Shown: positions 1 through 9,714, counted from the first letter of the stretch. The stretch: 64,000 nt of DNA from Lunatimonas salinarum (GCF_017811155.1 NZ_JACVCV010000008.1:214615-278614); one strand, 5' to 3'. Made by a program: numbers and translations. The notes: generated by a model from the sequence alone, not told the origin.

Positions 1-1
1 A

Positions 2-229
2 GGCCCCTCAGGATCTTCGATTAAGCTTACTAACACAAGGGATATCACATGGATTACCACGATTTGTATCCGTGGAAAATCAAACATCCTCACCGACCAA
101 TGGTCCCATTTCACCATCGATGCGAGGGTAGGTAGTACAGAAAGCCCATACAAACTGAAGCAAATTAGTCTAAAAACCAGCATGAGAGTCAATGGCAGTG
201 TGATTGATGGGGAATTTCATACCGAATAA
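2..229 (+). CDS. C-terminal part of an unidentified protein
   Basis: An open frame enters from the left edge and ends at a TAA at 227-229, giving about 75 residues of a C-terminus (…GSVIDGEFHTE). The frame has no internal stops and ends about 100 bases before the next gene, so it is probably the tail of a real gene. I recognise no domain: the visible part is a mix of short polar and beta-prone stretches without cysteine pairs, a membrane segment or a sorting signal. Confidence 0.5.
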   Translation, partial: GPSGSSIKLTNTRDITWITTICIRGKSNILTDQWSHFTIDARVGSTESPYKLKQISLKTSMRVNGSVIDGEFHTE

Positions 230-327
230 CCGTAAATTTATTGTTATTTTGTGTCATCTACAGGAATAATCCTGCATATTGTCTCAGCAAATTCGAAAAC
301 ATGCGATTGATTGGCGCCTAGAAAGAC

Positions 328-1917
328 ATGTCGTTTTTAAAAGATTTTTTTTTCAACGAATTCAAACAACAGGGACTCGACACGGAAAACAGTGCCTTTA
401 TACAGGCGTTGGAATTGGCCCTGTATTCAGACAAGTCGCTGTTTCTGACCGGTAGGGCGGGAACCGGCAAGACCACCTTTTTACATACCTTCCGCCGCCT
501 GAACCTGAACAAGAATTTTGCGGTAGTGGCACCCACCGGCGTGGCCGCCATCAATGCAAAAGGGCGTACCTTGCATTCTTTTTTCCGCATTGATCCAAAG
601 CAGCTATTTCTTCCGGGTGATCCTCGACTGCAGCCGCACGCCAAGGGAAAAAAGGAGTCTATCTTCACCACCTTCCGATTAACCGAATCCCGGCTTTCGG
701 TTATCCGTAAATTGGACACCTTGGTGATAGACGAGATATCCATGGTTCGGGTGGAGCTATTGGATGTTATTGACCAAATTTTGCGGGTGTATAGACGGAA
801 GCAGCACCTACCATTTGGAGGGGTTCAGCTGATTATGATAGGGGATCCTTTTCAGCTGCCGCCGGTGGTTCGAAGCCAGGATTGGGAACTGTTGGAGCCC
901 TACTATCAGAGCCGATTCTTTTTCAGCTCCCTCGTATTTAGGCAGTTGAGGCCACTATACATTGAACTGGACAAAATTTACCGGCAAAAAGACGTTGTTT
1001 TTAAGGAAGTCCTGAACCGCGTCAGGGAGAGTAACCACACCACCGCCGATATCCAATTGCTAAATCAGACGGCATCCCGCTACGATTTTGGGCTGTTGGA
1101 TCAAGGCTATATTTTGTTGGGCACCCATAACCACGTCATTCAGGACATCAATGCGCGCAAACTAGCCGAGTTAAACGAGAAAGAAAGGATCTACAAGGCG
1201 GAGTTCAAGGATGATTTTCCGGTGAATATGGCACCGTTTGAGCCGATTGACCTCACGCTAAAGGTAGGAGCACAGGTTATTTTTCTGCGAAACAATCCCG
1301 AAAAGGGCTTTTTCAATGGAATGATTGGCAAGGTAATCCGGCTGGAGGCGGACACCATTCAGGTGGAAAATGAGCGGGGCAAGCTCTTTGAAGTTTCCCG
1401 GGAGGTGTGGGAAAATGTGGAGTATACCTACAACGAGGCCTCTGAGCGGATAGAAGCCGAGGTGGTGGGAAGTTTTGTGCAGTTTCCGCTAAAGCTGGCC
1501 TGGGCCATCACGGTACACAAGAGTCAGGGGCTGACATTTGAAAAGTGCATCTTGGATATCGGAAAGTCTTTTGAGGCAGGTCAGGTGTACGTGGCCTTGA
1601 GTCGGTGTACCTCCCTGGAGGGCCTGGTGTTAAAGGCACCGATTGGGATCCACAGTATCAAGGTCAGCGCCGATAGCCTTGGTTTTAGTGCAGCGCGTAC
1701 CCACGCCGAAGAGCTGGAGCAGGAACTCGAGTGGACCCGCGCCCGGGTAGCGTTGCGTCATGCCTTTCGCCTCTTTATGGAAGGGTACTATCAGCAGGCG
1801 GAGCGCATTTTTCGGGAAGCGCAGCAAGTGGAGGATTTTACGGTGTACCCAAAGTGGCGTCAATTTTTGGATGTAAAGGACTGGCTGCTGGAACGGCATC
1901 GGCGGAAATCGCCGTGA
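328..1917 (+). CDS. Pif1/RecD-like superfamily 1 DNA helicase
   Basis: A 529-residue cytoplasmic ATPase of the Pif1/RecD2-like SF1B helicases, which unwind DNA 5' to 3'. Walker A is GRAGTGKTT at residues 42-50, followed by the APTGVAA block near 70, Walker B VIDE at about 133-136, a GDPFQLPPV motif near 175 and the late SF1 motif VHKSQG at 396-401. About 70 extra residues after the helicase core are rich in aromatic and basic residues and carry no zinc site. The family acts at stalled forks, R-loops or G-quadruplexes, but the substrate cannot be read here. It is monocistronic in context: the upstream gene fragment ends about 100 bases before the ATG, and the downstream gene has its own promoter. 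Confidence 0.9.
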   Translation: MSFLKDFFFNEFKQQGLDTENSAFIQALELALYSDKSLFLTGRAGTGKTTFLHTFRRLNLNKNFAVVAPTGVAAINAKGRTLHSFFRIDPKQLFLPGDPRLQPHAKGKKESIFTTFRLTESRLSVIRKLDTLVIDEISMVRVELLDVIDQILRVYRRKQHLPFGGVQLIMIGDPFQLPPVVRSQDWELLEPYYQSRFFFSSLVFRQLRPLYIELDKIYRQKDVVFKEVLNRVRESNHTTADIQLLNQTASRYDFGLLDQGYILLGTHNHVIQDINARKLAELNEKERIYKAEFKDDFPVNMAPFEPIDLTLKVGAQVIFLRNNPEKGFFNGMIGKVIRLEADTIQVENERGKLFEVSREVWENVEYTYNEASERIEAEVVGSFVQFPLKLAWAITVHKSQGLTFEKCILDIGKSFEAGQVYVALSRCTSLEGLVLKAPIGIHSIKVSADSLGFSAARTHAEELEQELEWTRARVALRHAFRLFMEGYYQQAERIFREAQQVEDFTVYPKWRQFLDVKDWLLERHRRKSP

Positions 1918-1982
1918 AGTTCAAAAAATATTATACGAAACACATTAAATTGCGTAGCTGCCTCGAAATAATTCCCTGATTT

Positions 1983-2014
1983 TTTGGAATTTGCATTTCT
2001 GTGCCATAAATTTG
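1983..2014 (+). promoter_or_regulatory. Bacteroidota-type promoter before the T9SS protein gene
   Basis: TTTG at 1983-1986 and TAAATTTG at 2007-2014 are separated by 20 bases, matching the -33/-7 arrangement of the primary sigma factor in Bacteroidota. It would give a leader of about 50 bases before the gene starting near 2071. Confidence 0.55.
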
Positions 2015-2070
2015 TTTTTCATAACAGCTAAAATGTATTTCAAATTATTTTTTGACGTTTGAGGATGGCA

Positions 2071-4191
2071 ATGATGAAACAAAAAAGGTGGAGTATCGGC
2101 GGGATAGTGGGGCTGCTGCTGTTTTTCAGCGGTATCAATGAGGTGATGGGGCAGTTAGATTGCGAGCCGACGGCTCCATTCCCAACGGATTATTTCACCA
2201 GAAGTGATAGATACCGCGGTAACAACCTTTGGCAAGCTGTTGTATTTCAATTAGCTCCAGAATACAACCCCGCTAATGACCACCCAAATAACAGAAATTT
2301 CGTTTATTGGGATGGGTCTGGTTGGAACGACTCACGACGTGATTTTAAAGGTTGGATGTTAAGGAATAATTCTGGGCTATATCTACCTATATCAGGGTTA
2401 CCATTTAACTCACAATTTGAAGACACCAGTCCCCTTGGAGAAGATGCTGGTCTTTTCTTTCCCACGGGAACCACCGCAGGAGTTAACTCAAGCGGGGGAT
2501 GCAATGTCGAAAAACAGCACTTTGGAGTATTGGCTAGAAGTCGATTCATTGTTCCGCCAGGTGGCGAGGGAATTTATCTCGTTTCTGTGGGTAGTGACGA
2601 TGGCTCGTTTTTTAGAATGTTTGTTCCCGGCTCTTATAACAGTGTTTTGACTGATATAAATGGGCGTCCGATTCAGCATGATAATTGGTTTAAGGACGGT
2701 AGCGATGGTGTATTTAATTATGTTTATGAAGATAATATTCGCAACTATTATGTTTACCTAAGCGAAGGCCAAGAAGTTTGGATGAACCTTAACTATTATG
2801 AAAAAACAGGAAGAAGTCGACTGGGATTTGATTTTAGACTTTACGTTGGTCCTGGAGAAATAAATATCGGAGAACCTACATCGTTGAAATCTGAACGATA
2901 TTGCGGAATCAATCCACAGCCCCAAGCTTTCGAGCAATTTAGCCCTGCTGTATTTGCAGATGGCACTATTCCGAACTACGAATGGGAATACTCTTTGGTA
3001 AATGATCCAGATCCCGAAAATTGGACGGTGATCACAGGCGCAACTGACGCAACTTACCAAGTCCCGGCCTATAACGATTTGACTACCGAGGAGTACAAAG
3101 ATGACATGATAGGTACACTCTATTTCAGAAGAGTTGCGATTGATGCCAATGGAGACCGATTCCCCAGCAACGTTTTGGAAATAACGGAAGTAGAACCCAT
3201 CGCAGACTTAGACCAGGAGGAATATGGAAACAATATGTGGATAGGCCATATTTACAGAGAAATTGGAAACTTTGATTCTGATCATTACCTCGGAAGAATC
3301 TATGAACCCGAGGTTAATTTTGAACAAGATTTTGGTGGTAGCCCCTCTCTCAACGCGGAATTTTTCCCTGATTATGGCTGCTCATTTTACACAACCAGGT
3401 TTTCTGTAAGGTACAAAATGAGGTATACCGCCCAGCCCGGTGTTTACACTGCTCAGATTAGAGGAGATGATGGCTTTAGGCTAAGCTTTGATGGAGGGAA
3501 TACTTGGGTAATAAATTCGTTTGTAGATGGGGCTAGAACGATTACAGCCCCTCCCTTAGAGGTAGAAGAGGAAAAGGTTTTGGAAATCGTGATCGAGTAT
3601 TTTGAAAATACAAACAATCAAGTTCTAGACTTTTCCTTCGCCAGCATCATCCTCCCCGTAGAATGGGGACAGGTATCCGGAGAGGCCTGTGGGGCTCAAA
3701 ACTGCCTGACTTGGGAAACCATTCAGGAAAAAAACAGCAGCCACTTTGTCGTGGAGCGCTCCTACGATGGCCGGGAATGGAACGCCACTGGTGAGTCCAT
3801 CGCCGGGCAAGGAAATACCACGCAGCGGACCTTCTACACCTTTACAGACGGTTCCTTCCTCGCCGAACGTACCTTTTACCGCATCCGTCAGGTAGACCTG
3901 GACGGTTCGGTAGACTACTCGGAGATCGTACGGATTGATAATGCGAACTTTGCCCGAAAAATGGCTCCTTACCCGAACCCGACCACCGATCGCCTGCGGT
4001 TCTACTCCCCCGAACCGGTCAAAATGGTCCGCATCTCCAGCCATGATGCCAAGGTACAGCTGCCGCTTTTCTTTGAGTCCCTTGGCCAAAACATCTACGA
4101 GGTGGATATTTCCATGCTTCAAAACAATCAATACGTCGTAACCGTAGTCGGTGAACAGAACAGCCATCATCACAAAGTGATAAAACGATAA
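2071..4191 (+). CDS. Secreted protein with PA14-like modules and T9SS type A sorting domain
   Basis: A roughly 706-residue exported protein. An N-terminal basic stretch and hydrophobic core (GIVGLLLFFSG) followed by a VMGQ-type site form a signal peptide. Two similar beta modules carry a G-S/D-D-G motif (VGSDDGSF near residue 180 and IRGDDGFRLSF near 470), resembling PA14/GLEYA-type carbohydrate-binding folds. The C-terminal third has a beta-sandwich linker with paired cysteines (ACGAQNC) and ends in a typical T9SS type A sorting domain (YPNPTTDRL… to a terminal KVIKR). It is therefore probably secreted through the T9SS and anchored on or released from the cell surface. ATG codons at 2065, 2071 and 2074 are all possible starts; 2071 follows a GAGG by six bases. 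Ligand and function are not visible. Confidence 0.85.
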   Translation: MMKQKRWSIGGIVGLLLFFSGINEVMGQLDCEPTAPFPTDYFTRSDRYRGNNLWQAVVFQLAPEYNPANDHPNNRNFVYWDGSGWNDSRRDFKGWMLRNNSGLYLPISGLPFNSQFEDTSPLGEDAGLFFPTGTTAGVNSSGGCNVEKQHFGVLARSRFIVPPGGEGIYLVSVGSDDGSFFRMFVPGSYNSVLTDINGRPIQHDNWFKDGSDGVFNYVYEDNIRNYYVYLSEGQEVWMNLNYYEKTGRSRLGFDFRLYVGPGEINIGEPTSLKSERYCGINPQPQAFEQFSPAVFADGTIPNYEWEYSLVNDPDPENWTVITGATDATYQVPAYNDLTTEEYKDDMIGTLYFRRVAIDANGDRFPSNVLEITEVEPIADLDQEEYGNNMWIGHIYREIGNFDSDHYLGRIYEPEVNFEQDFGGSPSLNAEFFPDYGCSFYTTRFSVRYKMRYTAQPGVYTAQIRGDDGFRLSFDGGNTWVINSFVDGARTITAPPLEVEEEKVLEIVIEYFENTNNQVLDFSFASIILPVEWGQVSGEACGAQNCLTWETIQEKNSSHFVVERSYDGREWNATGESIAGQGNTTQRTFYTFTDGSFLAERTFYRIRQVDLDGSVDYSEIVRIDNANFARKMAPYPNPTTDRLRFYSPEPVKMVRISSHDAKVQLPLFFESLGQNIYEVDISMLQNNQYVVTVVGEQNSHHHKVIKR

Positions 4192-4222
4192 ACTTTTAAC
4201 TTTCAGTTGTTGCTTGATTACC

Positions 4223-4254
4223 CACTCTCCTGTCTGATCAGGAGAGTGTTTTTC
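4223..4254 (+). terminator. Intrinsic terminator 1 after the T9SS protein gene
   Basis: A perfect 10-bp stem (4223-4232 with 4239-4248) around the six-base loop TCTGAT is followed by five T residues. It starts about 30 bases after the stop codon at 4191. Confidence 0.85.
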
Positions 4255-4262
4255 AGGCACCG

Positions 4263-4299
4263 AAAGACACGCCGATCATTGGCGTGTCTTTCTTTTTTT
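4263..4299 (+). terminator. Intrinsic terminator 2, in tandem
   Basis: A second perfect stem of 11 bp (4263-4273 with 4281-4291), seven-base loop, followed by C and a run of eight T. It lies ten bases beyond terminator 1 and just before the uvrA promoter, so the pair insulates uvrA from read-through. Confidence 0.85.
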
Positions 4300-4331
4300 T
4301 CAACAATTTTACTTTTCCTAGGTTGAGTTGG

Positions 4332-4339
4332 TATCTTTG
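4332..4339 (+). promoter_or_regulatory. -7 box for uvrA, very close to its start codon
   Basis: TATCTTTG matches TAnnTTTG exactly. It ends six bases before the uvrA ATG at 4346, so the transcript would be leaderless or nearly so. No clear -33 TTTG is seen at the right distance. Confidence 0.5.
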
Positions 4340-4345
4340 CGCGTT

Positions 4346-7162
4346 ATGGGAAATAGGAAGCAAGCGGATTTGGAAGAGCTGGATCAGCTGGATGCCAAAA
4401 AGTTTATCGTCATTAAGAATGCCCGGGTAAATAACCTGAAGGGGGTCAGTCTGGCGATACCTCGAAACTCCTTGGTGGTCGTAACCGGCCTTTCCGGATC
4501 GGGCAAGTCCTCACTCGCATTTGATACGCTTTTTGCCGAGGGACAGCGCATGTACGTAGAAAGCCTCAGTTCCTACGCCAGGCAGTTTTTGGGAAGAATG
4601 GAAAAGCCGGATGTGGAATACATCCGCGGAATTTCTCCTGCCATCGCCATACAGCAGCAGGTAACCACCAAAAATCCCCGCTCCACCGTAGGGACTACCA
4701 CTGAAATCTACGACTACCTTAAATTATTATACAGCCGTATTGGCAGGACCCTCTCGCCCATCAGCGGAGAAGAAGTGAAGCACCACACCGTGACAGACGT
4801 GGTGGACCATATCCATGGACTGGAAGAGGGCACCAAAGTAATGATCAGCTGTCCCCTTCAGCGGGCCGCCGACCGTACCTGGGAAAAGGAGTTGGAAGTG
4901 CTGCTGCAAAAAGGATTCACACGGATTCTTGTCCAAGGCGAAGCCTATTACGTCGAAGACTTGGTAAAAGACTCGAAGCATCCCGCCGGAGAGCTCGAAA
5001 TCCTGATAGACCGTGTCGTGGTAAAGCGCGAAGACGAGGACAACCAATACCGCATTGCGGATAGTGTCCAAACTGCCTTCTTCGAAGGCCATGGGTACTG
5101 TACGGTGACCGTGCCCGGCAGCTCGAGGACAGATTTCAGCGATAAGTTCGAGCTAGACGGCATGAGCTTTGAGCTCCCTACGGTAAATCTTTTCAGCTTT
5201 AACAATCCCTACGGAGCCTGCAGGACCTGCGAAGGGTTTGGCACCGTGCTGGGCATAGACCCTGATTTGGTCATACCTGACAAGAGCCTCTCGGTCTACG
5301 ATGGAGCCATCGCCCCTTGGCGTGGTGAGACCACCCGTAAATGGCTGACCCCTCTACTCAAAAATGGAATCCGATTTGATTTTCCCGTACACCGTGCCTA
5401 CGAAGACCTTAGTGAACAGGAGAAAGCGCTCTTGTGGACAGGGAACAGCTATTTCAAAGGGATCCAGGCATTTTTTGATTTTTTGGAATCCAAGCTCCAT
5501 AAGATACAGTATCGGGTGATGCTGTCCCGGTTTCGGGGAAGAACCACCTGTCCGGATTGCAAGGGTACGCGCATCCGAAAGGATGCATCTTATGTGAAGG
5601 TAGGGAGTATGTCGATTACCGATGTGGTGCTCATGCCGGTGGGTAAGTCTTTGGCCTTTTTTAAAGATCTGATGCTTACTGCGGCAGAACAAAAGATAGC
5701 CGGACGCCTACTCAAGGAGATCATAAACCGACTGGAATACTTGGATAAGGTAGGTCTTGGCTACCTAACGCTGAACAGGCTGACATCCTCCCTTTCAGGA
5801 GGCGAGTTTCAACGAATCCGCTTGGCAACCTCTCTGGGAAGCGCCTTGGTGGGATCTATGTACATTTTAGATGAGCCGAGCATAGGCCTGCATCCCCGGG
5901 ATACCGAGCGATTGATCGAGGTGCTCAAGTCCCTCAGGGACTTAGGCAATACGGTCATCGTGGTGGAACACGAGGAAAAGATCATTCGTGCAGCCGATCA
6001 GATCATAGACATTGGCCCAGATGCCGGAGTGCATGGTGGCGAACTGATGTTTCAAGGAAATTTGGCGGACCTATTGGCGGACAGGTCCACCCATACCGGC
6101 AGGTACTTACGGCGGGAGGAAACCATCGCAGAGGCCATCTCCCCGCGCAAATGGAGAAACAGCCTGGTGATTCACGGCGCTCGCGAAAACAACCTTAAAA
6201 ACCTCACCGTCCGTATCCCTTTGGGGGTGCTGACGGTAGTAACCGGTGTAAGCGGATCGGGTAAATCCACCTTGGTTAAAAAAGTACTGTATCCGGCGCT
6301 TGGAAAGGTGCTGGGAACGGTATCCGATGAAACCGGGAAGTTTGACCGATTAGATGGAGACTACAGGCTGGTAAACCGGTTGGAATTTGTGGATCAAAAT
6401 CCCATTGGCAAGTCTTCCCGTTCCAACCCAGTGACCTATGTAAAAGCCTATGATGCCATCCGGGCGTTGTATTCAGAACAGCCCCTTGCCAAGCAACGAA
6501 ACTACAAGCCAGCATTCTTCAGTTTCAACGTAGACGGAGGCCGCTGCGAAGCCTGTCAGGGCGAGGGCACTCAGAAGATCGAGATGCAGTTTATGGCCGA
6601 TATATTCCTTACCTGTGAGTCATGCAAAGGGAAGCGGTTTAAAAACGAGATTCTGGAAATCACGTACAAGGACAAAACCATTTCCGATGTACTCGACATG
6701 ACGATCGACGAAGCAATGCAGTTTTTTGCCGATAAAAACCCCATCATAAACCGCCTTCAACCACTTCAGGAAGTCGGTTTGGGATATATTGGGATGGGCC
6801 AGTCATCCAACACCTTGAGTGGAGGGGAAGCCCAAAGGGTAAAGTTGGCGTCGTTTTTGGGAAAGGGAGAAAGCCGCACCCAGGAACATATTCTTTTCAT
6901 CTTTGACGAACCCACCACCGGTCTGCATTTCCACGATATCAAAAAGCTGCTCCACTCCATCAATGCGTTGATAGACCAAGGACATTCCGTGCTGGTCATC
7001 GAACACAATACCGAGGTTATTCTTGCAGCCGATTGGGTGATTGATTTGGGTCCCGAAGGGGGAGAAAAGGGCGGTAATATACTTTATGAAGGGGTTCCCG
7101 AAGGCCTGCGAAACACCTCGTCGAGCTACACCGGCTACTATTTGGATACCGATCGCTTGTAA
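4346..7162 (+). CDS. uvrA: Excinuclease ABC subunit A
   Basis: UvrA, the damage-sensing ABC ATPase of nucleotide excision repair, which forms a dimer, binds lesions and loads UvrB in the cytoplasm. The 938-residue protein has both ATPase halves: Walker A GLSGSGKSS at 48-56 and GVSGSGKST at about 634-642, signatures LSGGEFQR and LSGGEAQR. It also carries the zinc modules CRTC…CPDC in the first half and CEAC…CESC in the second. Length and order are normal for the family. The ATG at 4346 is preferred over an in-frame TTG at 4328 because a -7 box sits between them and homologues start close to this point. Two tandem terminators precede it; no partner uvr gene is adjacent. Confidence 0.97.
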   Translation: MGNRKQADLEELDQLDAKKFIVIKNARVNNLKGVSLAIPRNSLVVVTGLSGSGKSSLAFDTLFAEGQRMYVESLSSYARQFLGRMEKPDVEYIRGISPAIAIQQQVTTKNPRSTVGTTTEIYDYLKLLYSRIGRTLSPISGEEVKHHTVTDVVDHIHGLEEGTKVMISCPLQRAADRTWEKELEVLLQKGFTRILVQGEAYYVEDLVKDSKHPAGELEILIDRVVVKREDEDNQYRIADSVQTAFFEGHGYCTVTVPGSSRTDFSDKFELDGMSFELPTVNLFSFNNPYGACRTCEGFGTVLGIDPDLVIPDKSLSVYDGAIAPWRGETTRKWLTPLLKNGIRFDFPVHRAYEDLSEQEKALLWTGNSYFKGIQAFFDFLESKLHKIQYRVMLSRFRGRTTCPDCKGTRIRKDASYVKVGSMSITDVVLMPVGKSLAFFKDLMLTAAEQKIAGRLLKEIINRLEYLDKVGLGYLTLNRLTSSLSGGEFQRIRLATSLGSALVGSMYILDEPSIGLHPRDTERLIEVLKSLRDLGNTVIVVEHEEKIIRAADQIIDIGPDAGVHGGELMFQGNLADLLADRSTHTGRYLRREETIAEAISPRKWRNSLVIHGARENNLKNLTVRIPLGVLTVVTGVSGSGKSTLVKKVLYPALGKVLGTVSDETGKFDRLDGDYRLVNRLEFVDQNPIGKSSRSNPVTYVKAYDAIRALYSEQPLAKQRNYKPAFFSFNVDGGRCEACQGEGTQKIEMQFMADIFLTCESCKGKRFKNEILEITYKDKTISDVLDMTIDEAMQFFADKNPIINRLQPLQEVGLGYIGMGQSSNTLSGGEAQRVKLASFLGKGESRTQEHILFIFDEPTTGLHFHDIKKLLHSINALIDQGHSVLVIEHNTEVILAADWVIDLGPEGGEKGGNILYEGVPEGLRNTSSSYTGYYLDTDRL

Positions 7163-7396
7163 GCCCTTCGGCAGTTAATGATAACCCCATGTCATTCGCA
7201 CCTTAAGGTCAACCGCATACATAAAAGGTTCCCGGAGGCAGCGTCATATTTACTTTTTTTACCTTCCATTCGGATCTCTGCTGGAATCTTGCTTTCAATT
7301 ATTCAAAAATAAGCGTAATTTACACGCCTACACCTATTCAGCGGGGAGTGTCTTCTCCCTGAAGAGGCCAAGGGTGTCTTCATTCAACAAACAATC

Positions 7397-8377
7397 ATGC
7401 ATAAATACCGCATCTTGACGGCTTCTGTCGTGCTTTTAGTTTTATCCGCTTGGATAATCGCTCCGAAATGGGCAAATGACTTTGAACCCTACGAGCAAAC
7501 CATCCCCCATACGTCCCTGAGTTTTGGAATGGTTCCGATACCCGGCGGTACCTTTAAAATGGGCAGTACAAAAGGAAAGTCTGACGAGGCACCCGTTCAC
7601 GAGGTGGAGCTTGACCCTTTCTGGATGGGAACCCATGAGGTGACGTGGGATTTGTACGAAATGTTTCTGGACAAAAATTTTGAGTCATCCGTCAGTGATC
7701 AGCCACTAACCTCTGAAGTGGATGGGCTTACCCGTCCTTCCATTCCGTATTTGGATATGACCTTTGGTATGGGTAAGCATGGCAAGCCTGCCATCGGCAT
7801 GACCCAATACGGTGCGATTCAGTTTTGCAGGTGGCTGTACTTAAAAACCGGCATCTTTTACCGCCTACCTACCGAGGCGGAATGGGAGTATGCCAGCCGG
7901 GCCGGCGCTACCACGGAGTATTTTTTTGGAGATGATCCCAAGGAACTGGACAAATACGCTTGGTTTGGCATCAATGCGGGAGAAAGCACCCAAGAAATCG
8001 GTAAAAAAATGCCTAATCCCTGGGGCTTGTACGATATCTACGGCAACGTAAATGAGTGGACTATTGATCATTATGTTTCCGACATGTACCAAAAGCGAAC
8101 TGGTTCTGTGGCCAAAAATCCGTTATGGATGAGCGAAGACCTTTATCCAAAAGTGTTGCGGGGAGGAAGTTACAAAAGCACCGCAGCGGAGCTTCGTTCG
8201 GCCCACCGTGTCGCCAGCACCGCGCAGTGGAAGCGAATCGATCCGCAAATACCCAAGAGTCAATGGTGGTTCCCCGAAGCCCCCTTTGTGGGAATGCGGG
8301 TAGTGAGACCGGTAAATCCCCCCAGTTTGGAAGAAATCGAGAAATATTATGGCACCCTGCCAGAAGAAGACTATTAA
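7397..8377 (+). CDS. SUMF1/formylglycine-generating-enzyme-fold exported protein
   Basis: A 326-residue protein with an N-terminal signal or anchor segment (residues about 5-23) and one SUMF1/FGE-sulfatase domain: entry motif IPGGTFKMGS near 50, WEYASRAG in the middle, GNVNEW and a final GGSYKS…GMRVVRPV. The paired catalytic cysteines of true formylglycine-generating enzymes are absent in the LRSAHRVAST region, so sulfatase activation is unlikely. Relatives in Bacteroidota serve as structural or binding proteins, including GldJ/GldK-like ones. It is followed 17 bases later by an exported Gfo/Idh/MocA oxidoreductase and is probably co-transcribed with it. I infer a helper role in the periplasmic sugar-modifying cluster. 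Confidence 0.82.
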   Translation: MHKYRILTASVVLLVLSAWIIAPKWANDFEPYEQTIPHTSLSFGMVPIPGGTFKMGSTKGKSDEAPVHEVELDPFWMGTHEVTWDLYEMFLDKNFESSVSDQPLTSEVDGLTRPSIPYLDMTFGMGKHGKPAIGMTQYGAIQFCRWLYLKTGIFYRLPTEAEWEYASRAGATTEYFFGDDPKELDKYAWFGINAGESTQEIGKKMPNPWGLYDIYGNVNEWTIDHYVSDMYQKRTGSVAKNPLWMSEDLYPKVLRGGSYKSTAAELRSAHRVASTAQWKRIDPQIPKSQWWFPEAPFVGMRVVRPVNPPSLEEIEKYYGTLPEEDY

Positions 8378-8394
8378 CATAAACTAACATAACT

Positions 8395-9714
8395 ATGGAA
8401 CCAAATAAGAATAACCACCGAAGGGATTTCCTTAAAACCTCCGCACTGATTACCGGAGGTGCTTTACTGAGTCCCTTTAGCTTACCGGGTGCGTATGCAG
8501 CCGGAACCGATGAGATCAAAATCGCCGTAGTAGGCTGCGGAGGACGCGGCACCGGTGCGGTGTTTCAGGCTTTTGAAACCGGATACAATATTAAGTTAGT
8601 AGGAATGGCCGATGCTTTTGAAGATCGAATGGAGCAATCCTATGAGCGCATCCTCAAGCGATTCGGCGAGGAGAAAGTGGTCGTGCCTAAGGAAAAACGC
8701 ATAGCGGGCTTTGACGGCTACAAGGAAGTGATGAAGGATGCCGATGTGGTAATCTTAGCGGCACCTCCAGGCTTCCGTCCTGACCACTTCGAAGAGGCGG
8801 TACGTTTGAACAAACAGATTTTTATGGAGAAGCCGGTTGCAACGGACGCGGTGGGCATTCGCCGGGTGTTGGCAGCTGCGGAGGAGGCCAAGGCTAAGAA
8901 GCTGAATGTGGTCGTTGGTCTTCAGCGGCACTATCAGGACAGCTATGTAGAGACCATCAAGCGGGTGCAAGACGGTCAGATTGGAGACATCATCGGTGGT
9001 CAGGTATTCTGGAACGATGGCGGCGTATGGGTGCGTGAGCGACAACCCGGTCAAACGGAGATGGAATATCAAATGAGGAACTGGTATTACTTCAACTGGC
9101 TATGTGGGGACCACATCGTAGAGCAGCACGTACACAACCTGGATGTTGCCAACTGGGTTAAGAACGGCTACCCCGTGAAAGCGGAGGGTACCGGTGGAAG
9201 AACCGTACGGAGAGGCAAGGATCACGGTGAGATTTTTGATCACCACGTGGTATTGTTTACTTATGAAGACGGAACGGTAATACACAGTGAATGCCGCCAT
9301 TTCCCAGGAGCGGCAAACCGCGTAGATGAATCGTTTCAGGGCACAAAAGGAAAGGTATATATGAATGCCGGTCACGTAGGAAGGATTTCCGACTACAAGG
9401 GCGGCAGCCTGTACGAGCATAACGGGGAAAACAACATCAATCCGTACCAAAAGGAACACAATGAGCTGTTTGCGGCCATCGTAAAAGGCGAATATAAGTT
9501 TGCCGATGCCGAAAATGCGGCAAAGAGTACCATGACATCTATCTTGGGACGCTTTGCCACCTATTCCGGTAAAGTGGTTTCTTGGGACGAAGCCATCAAT
9601 TCAGAAATTAATCTAAAGCCGGATGTGCTGGCGTGGGATGCGATGCCTAAGAATGTACCGGATACCGATGGCTATTACGCATATGCGGTGCCAGGTCAAA
9701 GCAAGGTAGTCTAA
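8395..9714 (+). CDS. Tat-exported Gfo/Idh/MocA family oxidoreductase
   Basis: A 439-residue NAD(P)-dependent sugar or inositol oxidoreductase. It starts with a Tat signal (HRRDFLKTS then a hydrophobic segment ending AYA), then a Rossmann GxGxxG variant (VVGCGGRGTG near residue 50) and the family EKP motif (FMEKPVAT near 145). The C-terminal alpha/beta domain is intact. Tat export fits a cofactor-loaded periplasmic enzyme. It lies between a SUMF1-fold protein and a TIM-barrel isomerase, an arrangement common in Bacteroidota clusters that oxidise and epimerise sugars. The exact substrate cannot be read. Confidence 0.93.
   Translation: MEPNKNNHRRDFLKTSALITGGALLSPFSLPGAYAAGTDEIKIAVVGCGGRGTGAVFQAFETGYNIKLVGMADAFEDRMEQSYERILKRFGEEKVVVPKEKRIAGFDGYKEVMKDADVVILAAPPGFRPDHFEEAVRLNKQIFMEKPVATDAVGIRRVLAAAEEAKAKKLNVVVGLQRHYQDSYVETIKRVQDGQIGDIIGGQVFWNDGGVWVRERQPGQTEMEYQMRNWYYFNWLCGDHIVEQHVHNLDVANWVKNGYPVKAEGTGGRTVRRGKDHGEIFDHHVVLFTYEDGTVIHSECRHFPGAANRVDESFQGTKGKVYMNAGHVGRISDYKGGSLYEHNGENNINPYQKEHNELFAAIVKGEYKFADAENAAKSTMTSILGRFATYSGKVVSWDEAINSEINLKPDVLAWDAMPKNVPDTDGYYAYAVPGQSKVV

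Noticed and set aside
3625..4260. 211-codon minus-strand frame
   Set aside because: Lies opposite the T9SS sorting domain and across its terminators; no protein-like pattern.
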